Source: Alphaproteobacteria bacterium (lineage in GTDB: Bacteria; Pseudomonadota; Alphaproteobacteria; SP197). From it: DNA of 5,665 nucleotides. Below the pieces are notes generated by a model, which was given only the letters and a program-made list of their open reading frames with translations, was not told the origin of the DNA and made no database searches. The position numbers and the translations under genes were made by a program. Positions 1 through 5,665 of this stretch are shown piece after piece (positions within the stretch are counted from its first letter, which is position 1; each line of letters starts with the position of its first letter). The stretch lies in NCBI GenBank assembly GCA_022822575.1, contig JAJEBJ010000114.1, forward strand, positions 1 through 5,665. The letters run 5' to 3'.

Positions 1-574
1 GTTCTTTGCCGGCTTCGAACTGGGGTTTGATGAGGGCGATGAGGTGGGCGGCGGGAGCCGCCAGCAGCAGGGCCGGCGGCAGTGCGGTCATCAGCGATAT
101 GAAGGAGAGATCGGCGACGACGATGTCCGGAGGCTCGGGAACGAGGGTTGCATCGAGATGACGGGCGTTGACGCCCTCCAGAACGGTGACACGGGGAGAC
201 TGGCGAAGGCGCCAGGCAAGCTGTCCTTTGCCGACGTCGACGGCCCATATGTGCGCGGCGTCGCGAGCGAGAAGAACATCCACGAACCCGCCGGTGGAGG
301 CTCCAAGATCGAGGGCCTGGGCATCGCGGACATCGATGGCGAAGTGATCGAGGGCATGCTCGAGCTTGAGGCCTCCCCGCGACACCCAGGGATGGTCCGG
401 CCTGCGGACCTCGATGACGCTGTCGACAGCCACCAGGTCGCCGGGCTTGTCGATCCGTCTCGAGCCGCTGAAGACGGCGCCCGCCATGACCAGCGACTGC
501 GCCCGTGTCCGGCTCGGCGCCAGCTGCCTGTGGACCAGAAGCTGATCGACACGCTGGCGACCGGGTCGTGCCAC
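1..574 (-). CDS. tlyA: TlyA family S4-domain rRNA 2'-O-methyltransferase (C-terminus cut by window edge)
   Basis: The 191 visible residues match the TlyA/hemolysin A family, SAM-dependent enzymes that methylate ribose 2'-OH of cytidines in 16S and/or 23S rRNA. An S4-type RNA-binding region lies at about residues 8-55 (RVDQLLVHRQL, then RAQSLVMAGAV). It is followed by the family signature VSRGGLKLEHAL (64-75), the SAM-binding loop DLGASTGGFVD (89-99), VADLSFISL (153-161) and IKPQFEAGKE (182-191). Likely catalytic residues are K70, D155 and K183, by analogy with the RrmJ-type K-D-K-E tetrad. TlyA proteins are usually about 240-270 aa, so some 50-80 residues lie beyond the left edge. The start is a GTG at 574-572, chosen because the S4 domain begins right after it. 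It has a poor Shine-Dalgarno and lies 11 bases after the ispA stop, so translation probably depends on coupling. Old 'hemolysin' annotations for this family are misleading. The family call is firm; the exact rRNA target is not visible. Confidence 0.93.
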   Translation of the reverse strand, partial: MARPGRQRVDQLLVHRQLAPSRTRAQSLVMAGAVFSGSRRIDKPGDLVAVDSVIEVRRPDHPWVSRGGLKLEHALDHFAIDVRDAQALDLGASTGGFVDVLLARDAAHIWAVDVGKGQLAWRLRQSPRVTVLEGVNARHLDATLVPEPPDIVVADLSFISLMTALPPALLLAAPAAHLIALIKPQFEAGKE

Positions 575-585
575 GTTTACGGAAT

Positions 586-1464
586 TCAGACCTGTCGATG
601 GACGGCAAACCGCGCCATGTCGCGCAGGCCGTCGGCTGCCTCCCCGAAGGTCTCGAGGGCATCGATCGCCCGTTCGGAAAGTTCGACCGCCTTGCGGCGT
701 GCCGCTTCCAACCCCAGAGCCTCGACCAGGGTCGCCTTGCCGGCGTCCGCATCCTTGCCGGTTGCCTTGCCCAGGGCCTCCTCGTCGCCTTCAACGTCGA
801 GGATGTCGTCGGTGATCTGGAAGGCCGTTCCGAGATCCCTGCCAAAGGCGATCATCGCGGCTTCATCGGCCCTGGCGAGGATGGCGCCGGCACGGGCGCT
901 GAACACGAAGAGCCCGCCGGTCTTGAGAGCCTGCAGACGCCTGATGCCGGGAGCATCGAGGGTGATGTGCTCCGCCGCCAGGTCGATCGCCTGGCCGGCT
1001 ATCATGCCGATGCAGCCGGAGGCATGGGCAAGGGCACGAACGAGGCCGATGCGCACCTCCGCATCCTCGTGCGTCGCCGGATCCGCCAGGACCTCGAAGG
1101 CCAGGGACTGCAATCCGTCACCGGCGAGGATCGCCGTCGCCTCGTCGAAGGCCCGGTGACAGGTCGGCCGGCCGCGTCGCAAGTCGTCGTTGTCGAGTGC
1201 GGGCAGATCGTCGTGAATCAGTGAATAGCAGTGGATGAATTCGACGGCGGCCGCCGTCCTCAGGGCGCGGATTCCGGTGATCCCGAACACTGCGGCAGAG
1301 AGTGTCGCAAGCACCGGACGCAGGCGCTTGCCACCGTTGAAGACGGCATACCTCATGGCCTCGTGAAACCTGCCTTCAGGTCCGGATGCCTGAGGCAGAA
1401 GTTCCTCGAGTGTCCGGTCGACGCTCCGGGCGCCCCTTTCCAGTATGTCCGGCAGACTGGTCAC
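586..1464 (-). CDS. ispA: Farnesyl diphosphate synthase (short-chain polyprenyl synthase)
   Basis: 292 aa, the normal size for bacterial IspA. It condenses DMAPP/IPP to geranyl and then farnesyl diphosphate in the cytosol, feeding quinone, undecaprenyl and hopanoid or carotenoid pathways. Visible motifs: GGKRLRP (44-50, IPP binding), the first Asp-rich motif DDLPALD (85-91) in the DDxxxxD spacing typical of bacterial IspA and followed by NDDLRRGRPTCH, KTGGL (181-185), and the second Asp-rich motif DDILD (219-223) followed by GDEEALGK. The frame stays open upstream to 1653, but that extension overlaps xseB and is not family-like. The GTG at 1464-1462 starts the real protein (VTSLPDILERGARSVD) with AGGAG at 1476-1472, seven bases upstream. 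Only 4 bases separate it from the xseB stop, so the two are probably translationally coupled. Product chain length (C15 rather than C20) is inferred from IspA-type motifs and not proven by the sequence. Confidence 0.95.
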   Translation of the reverse strand: MTSLPDILERGARSVDRTLEELLPQASGPEGRFHEAMRYAVFNGGKRLRPVLATLSAAVFGITGIRALRTAAAVEFIHCYSLIHDDLPALDNDDLRRGRPTCHRAFDEATAILAGDGLQSLAFEVLADPATHEDAEVRIGLVRALAHASGCIGMIAGQAIDLAAEHITLDAPGIRRLQALKTGGLFVFSARAGAILARADEAAMIAFGRDLGTAFQITDDILDVEGDEEALGKATGKDADAGKATLVEALGLEAARRKAVELSERAIDALETFGEAADGLRDMARFAVHRQV

Positions 1465-1468
1465 GGCC

Positions 1469-1726
1469 TCACTCCTCTCCGGCGGGCTCCGGTTCGGCTT
1501 CGAGGCTGCCGTCGGCTCCAAGTCGGATCTTCTCGACCTTTTCGCGGGCTTCCCTGAGCCTTGCTTCACAATGCCGCCGCAGGAGGGCGCCCCGCTCGTA
1601 GTCGCTGATCGCCTCGTCGAGTTTTGCCTCGCCCTTCTCGAGACGCTCGACAATGGTCTCGAGTTCCGCCATGGCGGTCTCGAAACTCATCGAGGCAATG
1701 TCGTCTTCCGCATCCACGCCTGTCAT
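1469..1726 (-). CDS. xseB: Exodeoxyribonuclease VII small subunit
   Basis: 85 aa, the usual length for XseB. This small helical protein binds in several copies to the catalytic XseA subunit. The complex degrades single-stranded DNA to oligonucleotides in both directions and acts in repair and recombination. The family pattern is clear: SFETAMAELETIVERLEKGE (residues 14-33), then LDEAISDYERG (36-46) and a basic, coiled-coil-like stretch ending AREKVEKIRLG (about 60-70). The C-terminal 15 residues are acidic and proline-rich, probably a disordered tail. The ATG at 1726-1724 overlaps the deacetylase stop as ATGA. A good GGAGG lies at 1738-1734 with 7-base spacing. The end carries the ribosome binding site for ispA. 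xseA is not in the window. The XseB-IspA pairing is common in proteobacteria and reflects shared transcription, not a shared pathway. Confidence 0.95.
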   Translation of the reverse strand: MTGVDAEDDIASMSFETAMAELETIVERLEKGEAKLDEAISDYERGALLRRHCEARLREAREKVEKIRLGADGSLEAEPEPAGEE

Positions 1727-2658
1727 TCCCCCGCCTCCATGAGTGTCTCGACGTGCCGGGCGGCGCTCGCCGCCAGCGCATCAAGGTCATACCCGCCTTC
1801 CAGTACCGACACAACACGCCCTCCCGCGTGAAGACGGGCGACATCAAGCAGACGTTCCGTCACCCAGGCGAAGTCCTCTTCCACCAGATTGATGCTGGCC
1901 AGCGGATCACGCTCGTGGGCATCGAAGCCTGCGGACATGAACACCATCTCGGGACGGAACGCGTCGAGAGCCGGCACGACGCGATCATCGATGGCAGCAC
2001 GGAATTGATCGCTCCCCGATCCGGGACGAAGCGGGGCGTTCACGATGTTCTTCCAGCGTCCGGTCTCCTGTTCGCTGCCGGTTCCAGGGTAGTGGGGATA
2101 CTGGTGGGTCGAGGCGTAGAACATTCCCTCCTCGTCCCAGAACATCGCCTGCGTGCCGTTGCCGTGATGGACGTCGAAGTCAACGACCGCGACCCTGTGG
2201 AGGCCGTGAGCGTCTCGGGCATGGGCGGCGCCGACGGCGACGGAATTGAAGAGGCAGAAACCCATGGCACGGGTCTGCTCCGCGTGATGGCCCGGCGGAC
2301 GAACGGCACAGAAGGCGTTGCACACCTCTCCGGCCACCACCGCATCCACCGCCTCGACGAGGGCGCCGGCGGCGACGAGGGCCGCCTCCCCTGAACCGCT
2401 CGAGACCACCGTGTCAGGATCGAGGTGGCCATGACCGGCTGAAGGAATGGCGCCCAGCACCGCCTCGACCCATGGTGCCGGATGCATGAGGGCAATGTGA
2501 CCGGGCGTCGCCGGTTGCGGAACGACGCGCTCGAGGGCCGCGAACCTTCCGTCGTCAAGGGCCTCGAGGACAGACTGCAGGCGCGACGCCCGCTCGGGGT
2601 GATGAGGACCGGTGTCGTGGGCAAGGCACGCTTCGTGCGTGTAGAAACGTGTCGTCAT
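1723..2658 (-). CDS. Histone deacetylase family protein (zinc-dependent amidohydrolase, AcuC/class II-like)
   Basis: 311 aa. It belongs to the arginase/deacetylase fold family that includes eukaryotic histone deacetylases, AcuC and acetylpolyamine amidohydrolases; the members hydrolyse N-acetyl (or related acyl) groups. Early family signature: HPERASRLQSV (20-30). Active site: RPPGHHAEQTRAMGFC (120-135) with the catalytic His pair at 124-125, then DFDVHHGNGT (160-169) with zinc ligands D162 and H164, then AGFDAHERDPL (243-253) with the third ligand D246, and the transition-state Tyr in LEGGYD (Y290). All catalytic residues are present, so it should be active. No signal peptide or membrane segment is seen, so it is probably cytosolic. 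The substrate is unknown; protein acetyl-lysine or acetylpolyamine are both possible. ATG at 2658-2656 was chosen because family similarity begins here. The frame is open further upstream without similarity, and TTG at 2661 is an alternative. The Shine-Dalgarno is weak (GGGCGG at 2671-2666). It is the first gene of the leftward operon and overlaps xseB by 4 bases. Confidence 0.93.
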   Translation of the reverse strand: MTTRFYTHEACLAHDTGPHHPERASRLQSVLEALDDGRFAALERVVPQPATPGHIALMHPAPWVEAVLGAIPSAGHGHLDPDTVVSSGSGEAALVAAGALVEAVDAVVAGEVCNAFCAVRPPGHHAEQTRAMGFCLFNSVAVGAAHARDAHGLHRVAVVDFDVHHGNGTQAMFWDEEGMFYASTHQYPHYPGTGSEQETGRWKNIVNAPLRPGSGSDQFRAAIDDRVVPALDAFRPEMVFMSAGFDAHERDPLASINLVEEDFAWVTERLLDVARLHAGGRVVSVLEGGYDLDALAASAARHVETLMEAGE

Positions 2659-2701
2659 CAAGGTGCCGCCCGACTGCGATCCACACTGCCAGCCTACATC
2701 A

Positions 2702-2727
2702 CGCCCGCCGAAACATGAAGGCGGGCG
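2702..2727. repeat. Perfect 8-bp GC-rich inverted repeat in the divergent intergenic region
   Basis: CGCCCGCC at 2702-2709 and GGCGGGCG at 2720-2727 form a perfect stem around the 10-base loop GAAACATGAA. Neither side is followed by a run of T, so it does not look like an intrinsic terminator. It lies 43 bases before the leftward deacetylase start and upstream of the candidate rightward promoter. It could be a leader hairpin of the leftward mRNA or a protein-binding operator. The function is inferred only. Confidence 0.5.
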
Positions 2728-2740
2728 ACCCGACGCGCGA

Positions 2741-2769
2741 TTGGACTGATCGCCTGCACGGGATAACAT
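2741..2769 (+). promoter_or_regulatory. Possible sigma70-like promoter for the cysD-cysNC operon
   Basis: TTGGAC at 2741-2746 and TAACAT at 2764-2769 are separated by 17 bases. They match the TTGACA and TATAAT consensus at 3 and 4 of 6 positions respectively. Transcription would begin near 2776, giving a leader of about 45 bases before the ATG at 2820. It is the best rightward candidate in the 161-base gap, but a match this weak occurs by chance often. No comparably good leftward promoter was found for the deacetylase operon. Confidence 0.3.
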
Positions 2770-2811
2770 GAGCACCCTCATCCCTGCCCGGGACGTGACA
2801 GCAGGGAAGGG
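2768..2811 (+). promoter_or_regulatory. cysD leader: two small hairpins and ribosome binding site
   Basis: Two inverted repeats lie back to back before the cysD start. ATGAG (2768-2772) pairs with CTCAT (2777-2781) around a 4-base loop. TCCCTGC (2781-2787) pairs perfectly with GCAGGGA (2801-2807) around a 13-base loop. The purine-rich ribosome binding site GGGAAGGG spans 2804-2811, eight bases before the ATG at 2820, so the second stem covers its first half. This could limit translation initiation. The two stems share base 2781, so they cannot both be complete at once. Any regulatory role is inference. Confidence 0.4.
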
Positions 2812-2819
2812 TTCGCGGC

Positions 2820-3101
2820 ATGCTTTCATATCTGCGCCGGCTTGAGGCGGAACCCATCCATATCATCCGCGTCAACGACCGCATGGCGCTGAAGGAGGGC
2901 GAGACCGTCTCCATGCGCCGCATGAGATTCCGCGCCCTGGGCTGCTGGCCTCTCACCGGCGCCATCGAATTGGCGGCCGACAGCGTTCCGGCGGTCATTG
3001 ACGAAATGCGGGCGCTGAAGACCTCCGAGAGAATCGGACGGCTGATCGATCGCGACCAGTCGAGTTCGATGGAAAGAAGAAAGCGAGAGGACTGTTCCTA
3101 G
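2820..3101 (+). CDS. cysD: CysD (sulfate adenylyltransferase subunit 2) with large in-frame internal deletion
   Basis: 93 aa, against about 300 for normal CysD. CysD is the subunit of the CysDN ATP sulfurylase that adenylylates sulfate to APS using ATP. Residues 1-17, containing LRRLEAEPIHIIR, match the CysD N-terminus (LRQLEAESIHIIR in E. coli as remembered). Residues 18-93 match its last 76 residues without gaps: FRALGCWPLTGA (37-48), TSERIGRLIDRDQ (68-80), SMERRK (83-88). The junction is at 2870/2871. About 205 residues, including the PP-loop (SIGKDS-type) and substrate-binding core, are absent, so it cannot adenylylate sulfate alone. The extreme C-terminus reads REDCS where GYF is usual. 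The ATG at 2820 has GGGAAGGG upstream; an in-frame TGA at 2796 rules out an earlier start, and no CysD core lies in the gap to the deacetylase. The stop abuts the cysNC ATG with zero spacing. It may be a remnant, a specialised CysN-binding peptide or an assembly deletion. Identity is firm; function is open. Confidence 0.88.
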   Translation: MLSYLRRLEAEPIHIIRVNDRMALKEGETVSMRRMRFRALGCWPLTGAIELAADSVPAVIDEMRALKTSERIGRLIDRDQSSSMERRKREDCS

Positions 3102-4958
3102 ATGAACGACACCGTCGATCTCCTGCGCATCATGACATGCGGCAGTGTCGATGACGGCAAGTCGACACTCATCGAATGCCTGCTCCACGACACCGCACTC
3201 ATCGTCGAGGACGAACTCGCCGACATCGAGGCGGCAAGCCGCATCTGGGGAACCCGTGGCGACGGGATCGACCTGCCGCTCCTCGCCAACAGTCTCGGGA
3301 CCGGGCACGAACAGGGCATCACCATCGATGTCGCCTATCGCTGCTTCCAGTCATCCCGGCGCCGCTTCATCGTCGCGGACACCCCGGGTCACGTTCGGTA
3401 CACCAGCAACATGGCGGCCGTCGCCTCGACCGCGGACCTCGCCCTCATTCTTGTCGACGCGAGGAAGGGCAGCCTCACCCAGTCATGCCGCCATGCCGCC
3501 ATCGCCAGCCTGCTCGGCATTCCCCACGTCCTCCTGGTGGTCAACAAGATGGAGCTCGTCAATTGGGACGAAGGAGTGTTCAAAGGAATCGAGGAGGCCT
3601 TCCGCCACCATGCCGCGCGGCTCGGATTTGCAGTCGTGGATGCCGTGCCGGTCTCGGCCATCACCAGCGCCAATGTGCTCGAAAGGTCGGGCGACATGCC
3701 CTGGTATCGCGGCCGGACGCTGCTGGAAACCCTGGAATCGGCGAACGCCGGCAGGAATGCGGCGACCGGGCCCTTCCGCATGCCGGTCCAGAAAGTCGAC
3801 TTCCGGGGCTACAGCGGTCTCATTGTCTCGGGAACGGTGACGCCGGGAATGGAAGTGGTGGCGGCGCCATCCCTCAAGTCGTCGACCGTTTCGCGCATCA
3901 TCACCTCCGACGGCGATCTCGAGGCGGCCGGCGCCGGCGAATCGGTCACCCTGGAACTTGCCGACATCATCGACATCGCCAGGGGACAGGTCCTTGCCGC
4001 AGCGGACCGGCCGCCGCAGACAACCGATCAGTTCGCTGCCCATGTCATCTGGATGGACGAGGACGACCTGCTGCCGGAACGGCTCTACCTCATGAAGTCG
4101 GGCACCCGGACGACGACCGCGAGAATCACCGACCTGCGCCACCGCCTCCATGTCGACACTCTCGAACACGTGGCGGCGAGGACGCTCTCTCTCAACGACA
4201 TCGGCTACTGCAACCTGGCCCTGGACCAGACGATTGCCTGCGACCCCTATGGCGAGGTGCGCGGCACGGGGAGTTTCATCCTCATCGACCGGTTCACCAA
4301 CCGTACCGTGGCCGCCGGCATGATCGATTTCGGCCTGCGGCGGGCCACGAACCTGGAGCGCCAGGCCATCGATCTCAGCAAGGACCGGCGCGCCGCCCAG
4401 AAACACCAGAAACCCTGCATCCTGTGGTTCACCGGCCTCTCCAGTTCCGGCAAGTCGACCACCGCCAATCACGTCGAACGCCGGCTCGCCGCCATGGGGC
4501 GTCACAGCTACCTGCTCGACGGAGACAACGTCCGATTCGGGCTGAACCGGGACCTCGGGTTCACCGATGCCGACCGGGTGGAGAATATTCGCCGCATTGC
4601 CGAGGTCGCCAGGCTCTTTGTCGATGCCGGACTCATCGTCCTCGTCTCCTTCATCTCGCCCTTCAGGGCCGAAAGGCAGATGGCGCGCGAACTCGTCGAT
4701 GAAGGAGAGTTCGTCGAGGTGTTCGTCGACACGCCACTCGAGGTGTGCGAGGCGCGCGATCCCAAGGGCCTCTACCGCAAGGCCCGCGCCGGCAATCTCA
4801 ATAACTTCACCGGCATCGGATCCGCCTACGAGGCTCCCGAAGACCCCGAGATCGTGCTGAAGGCGGCGGAACACCAGCCAGAGGAACTCGCCGGAATGGT
4901 GATGTCCTGGCTCGTCGAACACGGGCACCTCGATGAGTCCGGCGGGACGAAGAGATGA
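3102..4958 (+). CDS. cysNC: Bifunctional sulfate adenylyltransferase subunit 1 / adenylylsulfate kinase (CysN-CysC fusion)
   Basis: 618 aa, normal for CysNC fusions. The CysN part (about 1-427) is an EF-Tu-like GTPase that drives APS synthesis with CysD. It shows G1 GSVDDGKS (14-21), G2 QGITIDVAYR (71-80), G3 DTPGH (93-97), G4 NKME (148-151), then beta-barrel domains with FRGYSGLIVSG (234-244) and TLEHVAARTL (353-362). The CysC part (about 436-618) phosphorylates APS to PAPS: P-loop GLSSSGKS (445-452), LLDGDNVRFGLNRDLGFT (471-488), ADRVENIRR (490-498), SFISPFRAER (516-525), DPKGLYRKARAG (553-564). Oddities are confined to CysN: NKME replaces NKMD, DTPGHVRYTSNM replaces the usual DTPGHEQYTRNM, GHEQGIT replaces EREQGIT, and a five-residue NRPNL segment is missing after FRMPVQ (225-230). 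CysC appears canonical. ATG at 3102 follows the cysD stop directly, with GAGAGGA at 3085-3091. The fusion is certain; ATP-sulfurylase activity is doubtful given the truncated CysD, and APS-kinase activity is likely. Confidence 0.95.
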   Translation: MNDTVDLLRIMTCGSVDDGKSTLIECLLHDTALIVEDELADIEAASRIWGTRGDGIDLPLLANSLGTGHEQGITIDVAYRCFQSSRRRFIVADTPGHVRYTSNMAAVASTADLALILVDARKGSLTQSCRHAAIASLLGIPHVLLVVNKMELVNWDEGVFKGIEEAFRHHAARLGFAVVDAVPVSAITSANVLERSGDMPWYRGRTLLETLESANAGRNAATGPFRMPVQKVDFRGYSGLIVSGTVTPGMEVVAAPSLKSSTVSRIITSDGDLEAAGAGESVTLELADIIDIARGQVLAAADRPPQTTDQFAAHVIWMDEDDLLPERLYLMKSGTRTTTARITDLRHRLHVDTLEHVAARTLSLNDIGYCNLALDQTIACDPYGEVRGTGSFILIDRFTNRTVAAGMIDFGLRRATNLERQAIDLSKDRRAAQKHQKPCILWFTGLSSSGKSTTANHVERRLAAMGRHSYLLDGDNVRFGLNRDLGFTDADRVENIRRIAEVARLFVDAGLIVLVSFISPFRAERQMARELVDEGEFVEVFVDTPLEVCEARDPKGLYRKARAGNLNNFTGIGSAYEAPEDPEIVLKAAEHQPEELAGMVMSWLVEHGHLDESGGTKR

Positions 4959-5665
4959 CCTGGCCGCCGGCCGCACATATCGATCCCGACACGCTCGTCT
5001 ACGCCGTGGGCGATGTTCACGGACGCTCGGACCTTCTTCTTCGCCTTCACCGGATGATCCTCGAGGACGCCGCGACGAGGACACAGCGGCAGCGTTGCAT
5101 CGTCTACCTCGGCGACTACGTGGACCGCGGTCCCGACTCGGCCGGGGTGATCGACTTCCTCGCCCGGACAGCCGGAGACGATGACGGCTTCGAACGGGTC
5201 TTCCTCATGGGCAACCACGACGCCTGCGCGATCGACTTCATGGAAGGCAGGGACGACGGCCTGTGGTGGATCCACCGTCTGGGCGGCGCCCAGACCCTGC
5301 TCTCCTACGACGTGGCGCCCGGGACGGGCACGGGGCGCCAGCTGCGCCAGGCCATGCCGGAACACCACCGCGCCTTCCTTCATGCGCTGAAACTCCACCA
5401 TGTCATTGACGGCATCCTCTTCGTGCATGCAGGCATCCGTCCCGGCGTCGCGCTGGACGATCAGGATACCGAGGACCTCCTGTGGATCCGCGAGGAGTTT
5501 CTCGAGTCGCCAGAGGACCACGGGTGGCTCGTCGTGCATGGCCACACCATCTCGTGGGAAGGGCCCGACATCCGGGCCAACAGGATCGGCATCGATACAG
5601 GGGCCGTCATCACCGACGTGCTGACAGCCCTGGTCCTTGCCCGCGGCGAAGCGGGATTCCTCCAA
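4955..5665 (+). CDS. Calcineurin-like metallophosphoesterase / PPP-type phosphatase (C-terminus cut by window edge)
   Basis: 237 codons are open to the right edge. The family is usually about 230-270 aa, so little is probably missing. It is a two-metal phosphoesterase of the PrpA / bacterial serine-threonine phosphatase type, with every metal-binding motif in order: GDVHG (19-23), GDYVDRGPDS (53-62), GNHD (86-89), FVHAGIRPG (156-164), HGHT (195-198), followed by IDTGA (213-217). No signal peptide or membrane segment is seen, so it is likely cytosolic. The ATG at 4955-4957 overlaps the cysNC stop as ATGA. The Shine-Dalgarno is weak (GACGAAGAG just before the start), so it is probably translated by coupling to cysNC. 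Substrates of this family range from phosphoproteins to dinucleotides, so the reaction cannot be read from the motifs. Its position, where a 3'-phosphoadenosine 5'-phosphate phosphatase (CysQ) might be expected, raises the possibility of nucleotide turnover in PAPS metabolism; this is inference. Confidence 0.92.
   Translation, partial: MTWPPAAHIDPDTLVYAVGDVHGRSDLLLRLHRMILEDAATRTQRQRCIVYLGDYVDRGPDSAGVIDFLARTAGDDDGFERVFLMGNHDACAIDFMEGRDDGLWWIHRLGGAQTLLSYDVAPGTGTGRQLRQAMPEHHRAFLHALKLHHVIDGILFVHAGIRPGVALDDQDTEDLLWIREEFLESPEDHGWLVVHGHTISWEGPDIRANRIGIDTGAVITDVLTALVLARGEAGFLQ

Noticed and set aside
44..1159. Long plus-strand open frame (371 codons) opposite tlyA and ispA
   Set aside because: It is antisense to two well-supported genes, and its residue composition follows their codon bias.
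1465..1653. Upstream extension of ispA giving 355 codons
   Set aside because: The extension runs through xseB in another frame and is basic and low-complexity. The GTG at 1464 with a good AGGAG gives the family-typical length.
2659..2819. Remains of the missing CysD core in the gap before the short cysD
   Set aside because: At 161 bases it is far too short for about 205 residues. The cysD frame is stopped by TGA at 2796, and the N-terminal CysD residues already lie downstream of the gap.
2659..2829. Upstream extension of the deacetylase to an ATG at 2829
   Set aside because: It crosses the divergent intergenic region and the start of cysD and has no family similarity. Family homology begins at the ATG at 2658.
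2768..2845. A 25-residue leader peptide frame (ATG at 2768, TGA at 2843-2845) overlapping the cysD start
   Set aside because: There is no convincing ribosome binding site, its ATG overlaps the candidate -10 box, and it has no Cys, Met-rich or other attenuator-like codon run.
3176..4702. 508-codon open frame on the same strand as cysNC in another reading frame
   Set aside because: It is rich in Arg, Pro, His and Gly, as expected of an out-of-frame read of a GC-rich gene. The cysNC frame has full family similarity.
3483..5084. Long minus-strand open frame (533 codons) opposite cysNC
   Set aside because: It lies antisense to a clearly recognised gene, its composition is that of a GC-rich shadow frame, and it shows no recognisable domain.

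Overview
The window looks like chromosomal DNA of a GC-rich alphaproteobacterium. The basis is high GC throughout, dense packing with 4-base ATGA overlaps and GTG starts, and the gene order deacetylase - xseB - ispA - tlyA, which is typical of that class. Genus cannot be read from the sequence. No tRNA, rRNA, CRISPR array, insertion sequence or phage gene was seen.

Left half (1-2658, minus strand, transcribed right to left): one tightly packed operon. It starts with a class II histone-deacetylase-like amidohydrolase (2658-1723), followed by xseB (1726-1469, exonuclease VII small subunit), ispA (1464-586, farnesyl diphosphate synthase) and tlyA (574 to beyond the left edge, an S4-domain rRNA 2'-O-methyltransferase). 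The gaps are -4, 4 and 11 bases. The dxs gene that often sits between ispA and tlyA in related genomes is absent.

Middle (2659-2819): a 161-base divergent intergenic region. It holds a perfect 8-bp GC-rich inverted repeat, a weak sigma70-like promoter facing right, and two small hairpins just before the right-hand operon. The second hairpin covers part of the ribosome binding site.

Right half (2820-5665, plus strand): a sulfate-activation operon with an unusual first gene. cysD is reduced to 93 codons. Its first 17 residues match the start of CysD and its last 76 match the end of CysD, so about 205 central residues, including the ATP-binding PP-loop, are missing cleanly and in frame. It abuts a full-length fused cysNC (618 aa). 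The CysN GTPase half of that protein departs from normally conserved residues (NKME instead of NKMD, altered switch regions, a missing five-residue NRPNL segment), while the CysC APS-kinase half looks fully conserved. A calcineurin-like metallophosphoesterase, cut by the right edge, overlaps cysNC by 4 bases.

Together, the left operon serves isoprenoid precursor synthesis, DNA repair and rRNA modification. The right operon would normally make APS and PAPS from sulfate, but as written its ATP-sulfurylase step appears disabled or altered, leaving APS kinase as the best-preserved activity. This is the most notable feature of the window. A true evolutionary deletion, an assembly error, or a repurposed CysD-CysN pair are all possible.
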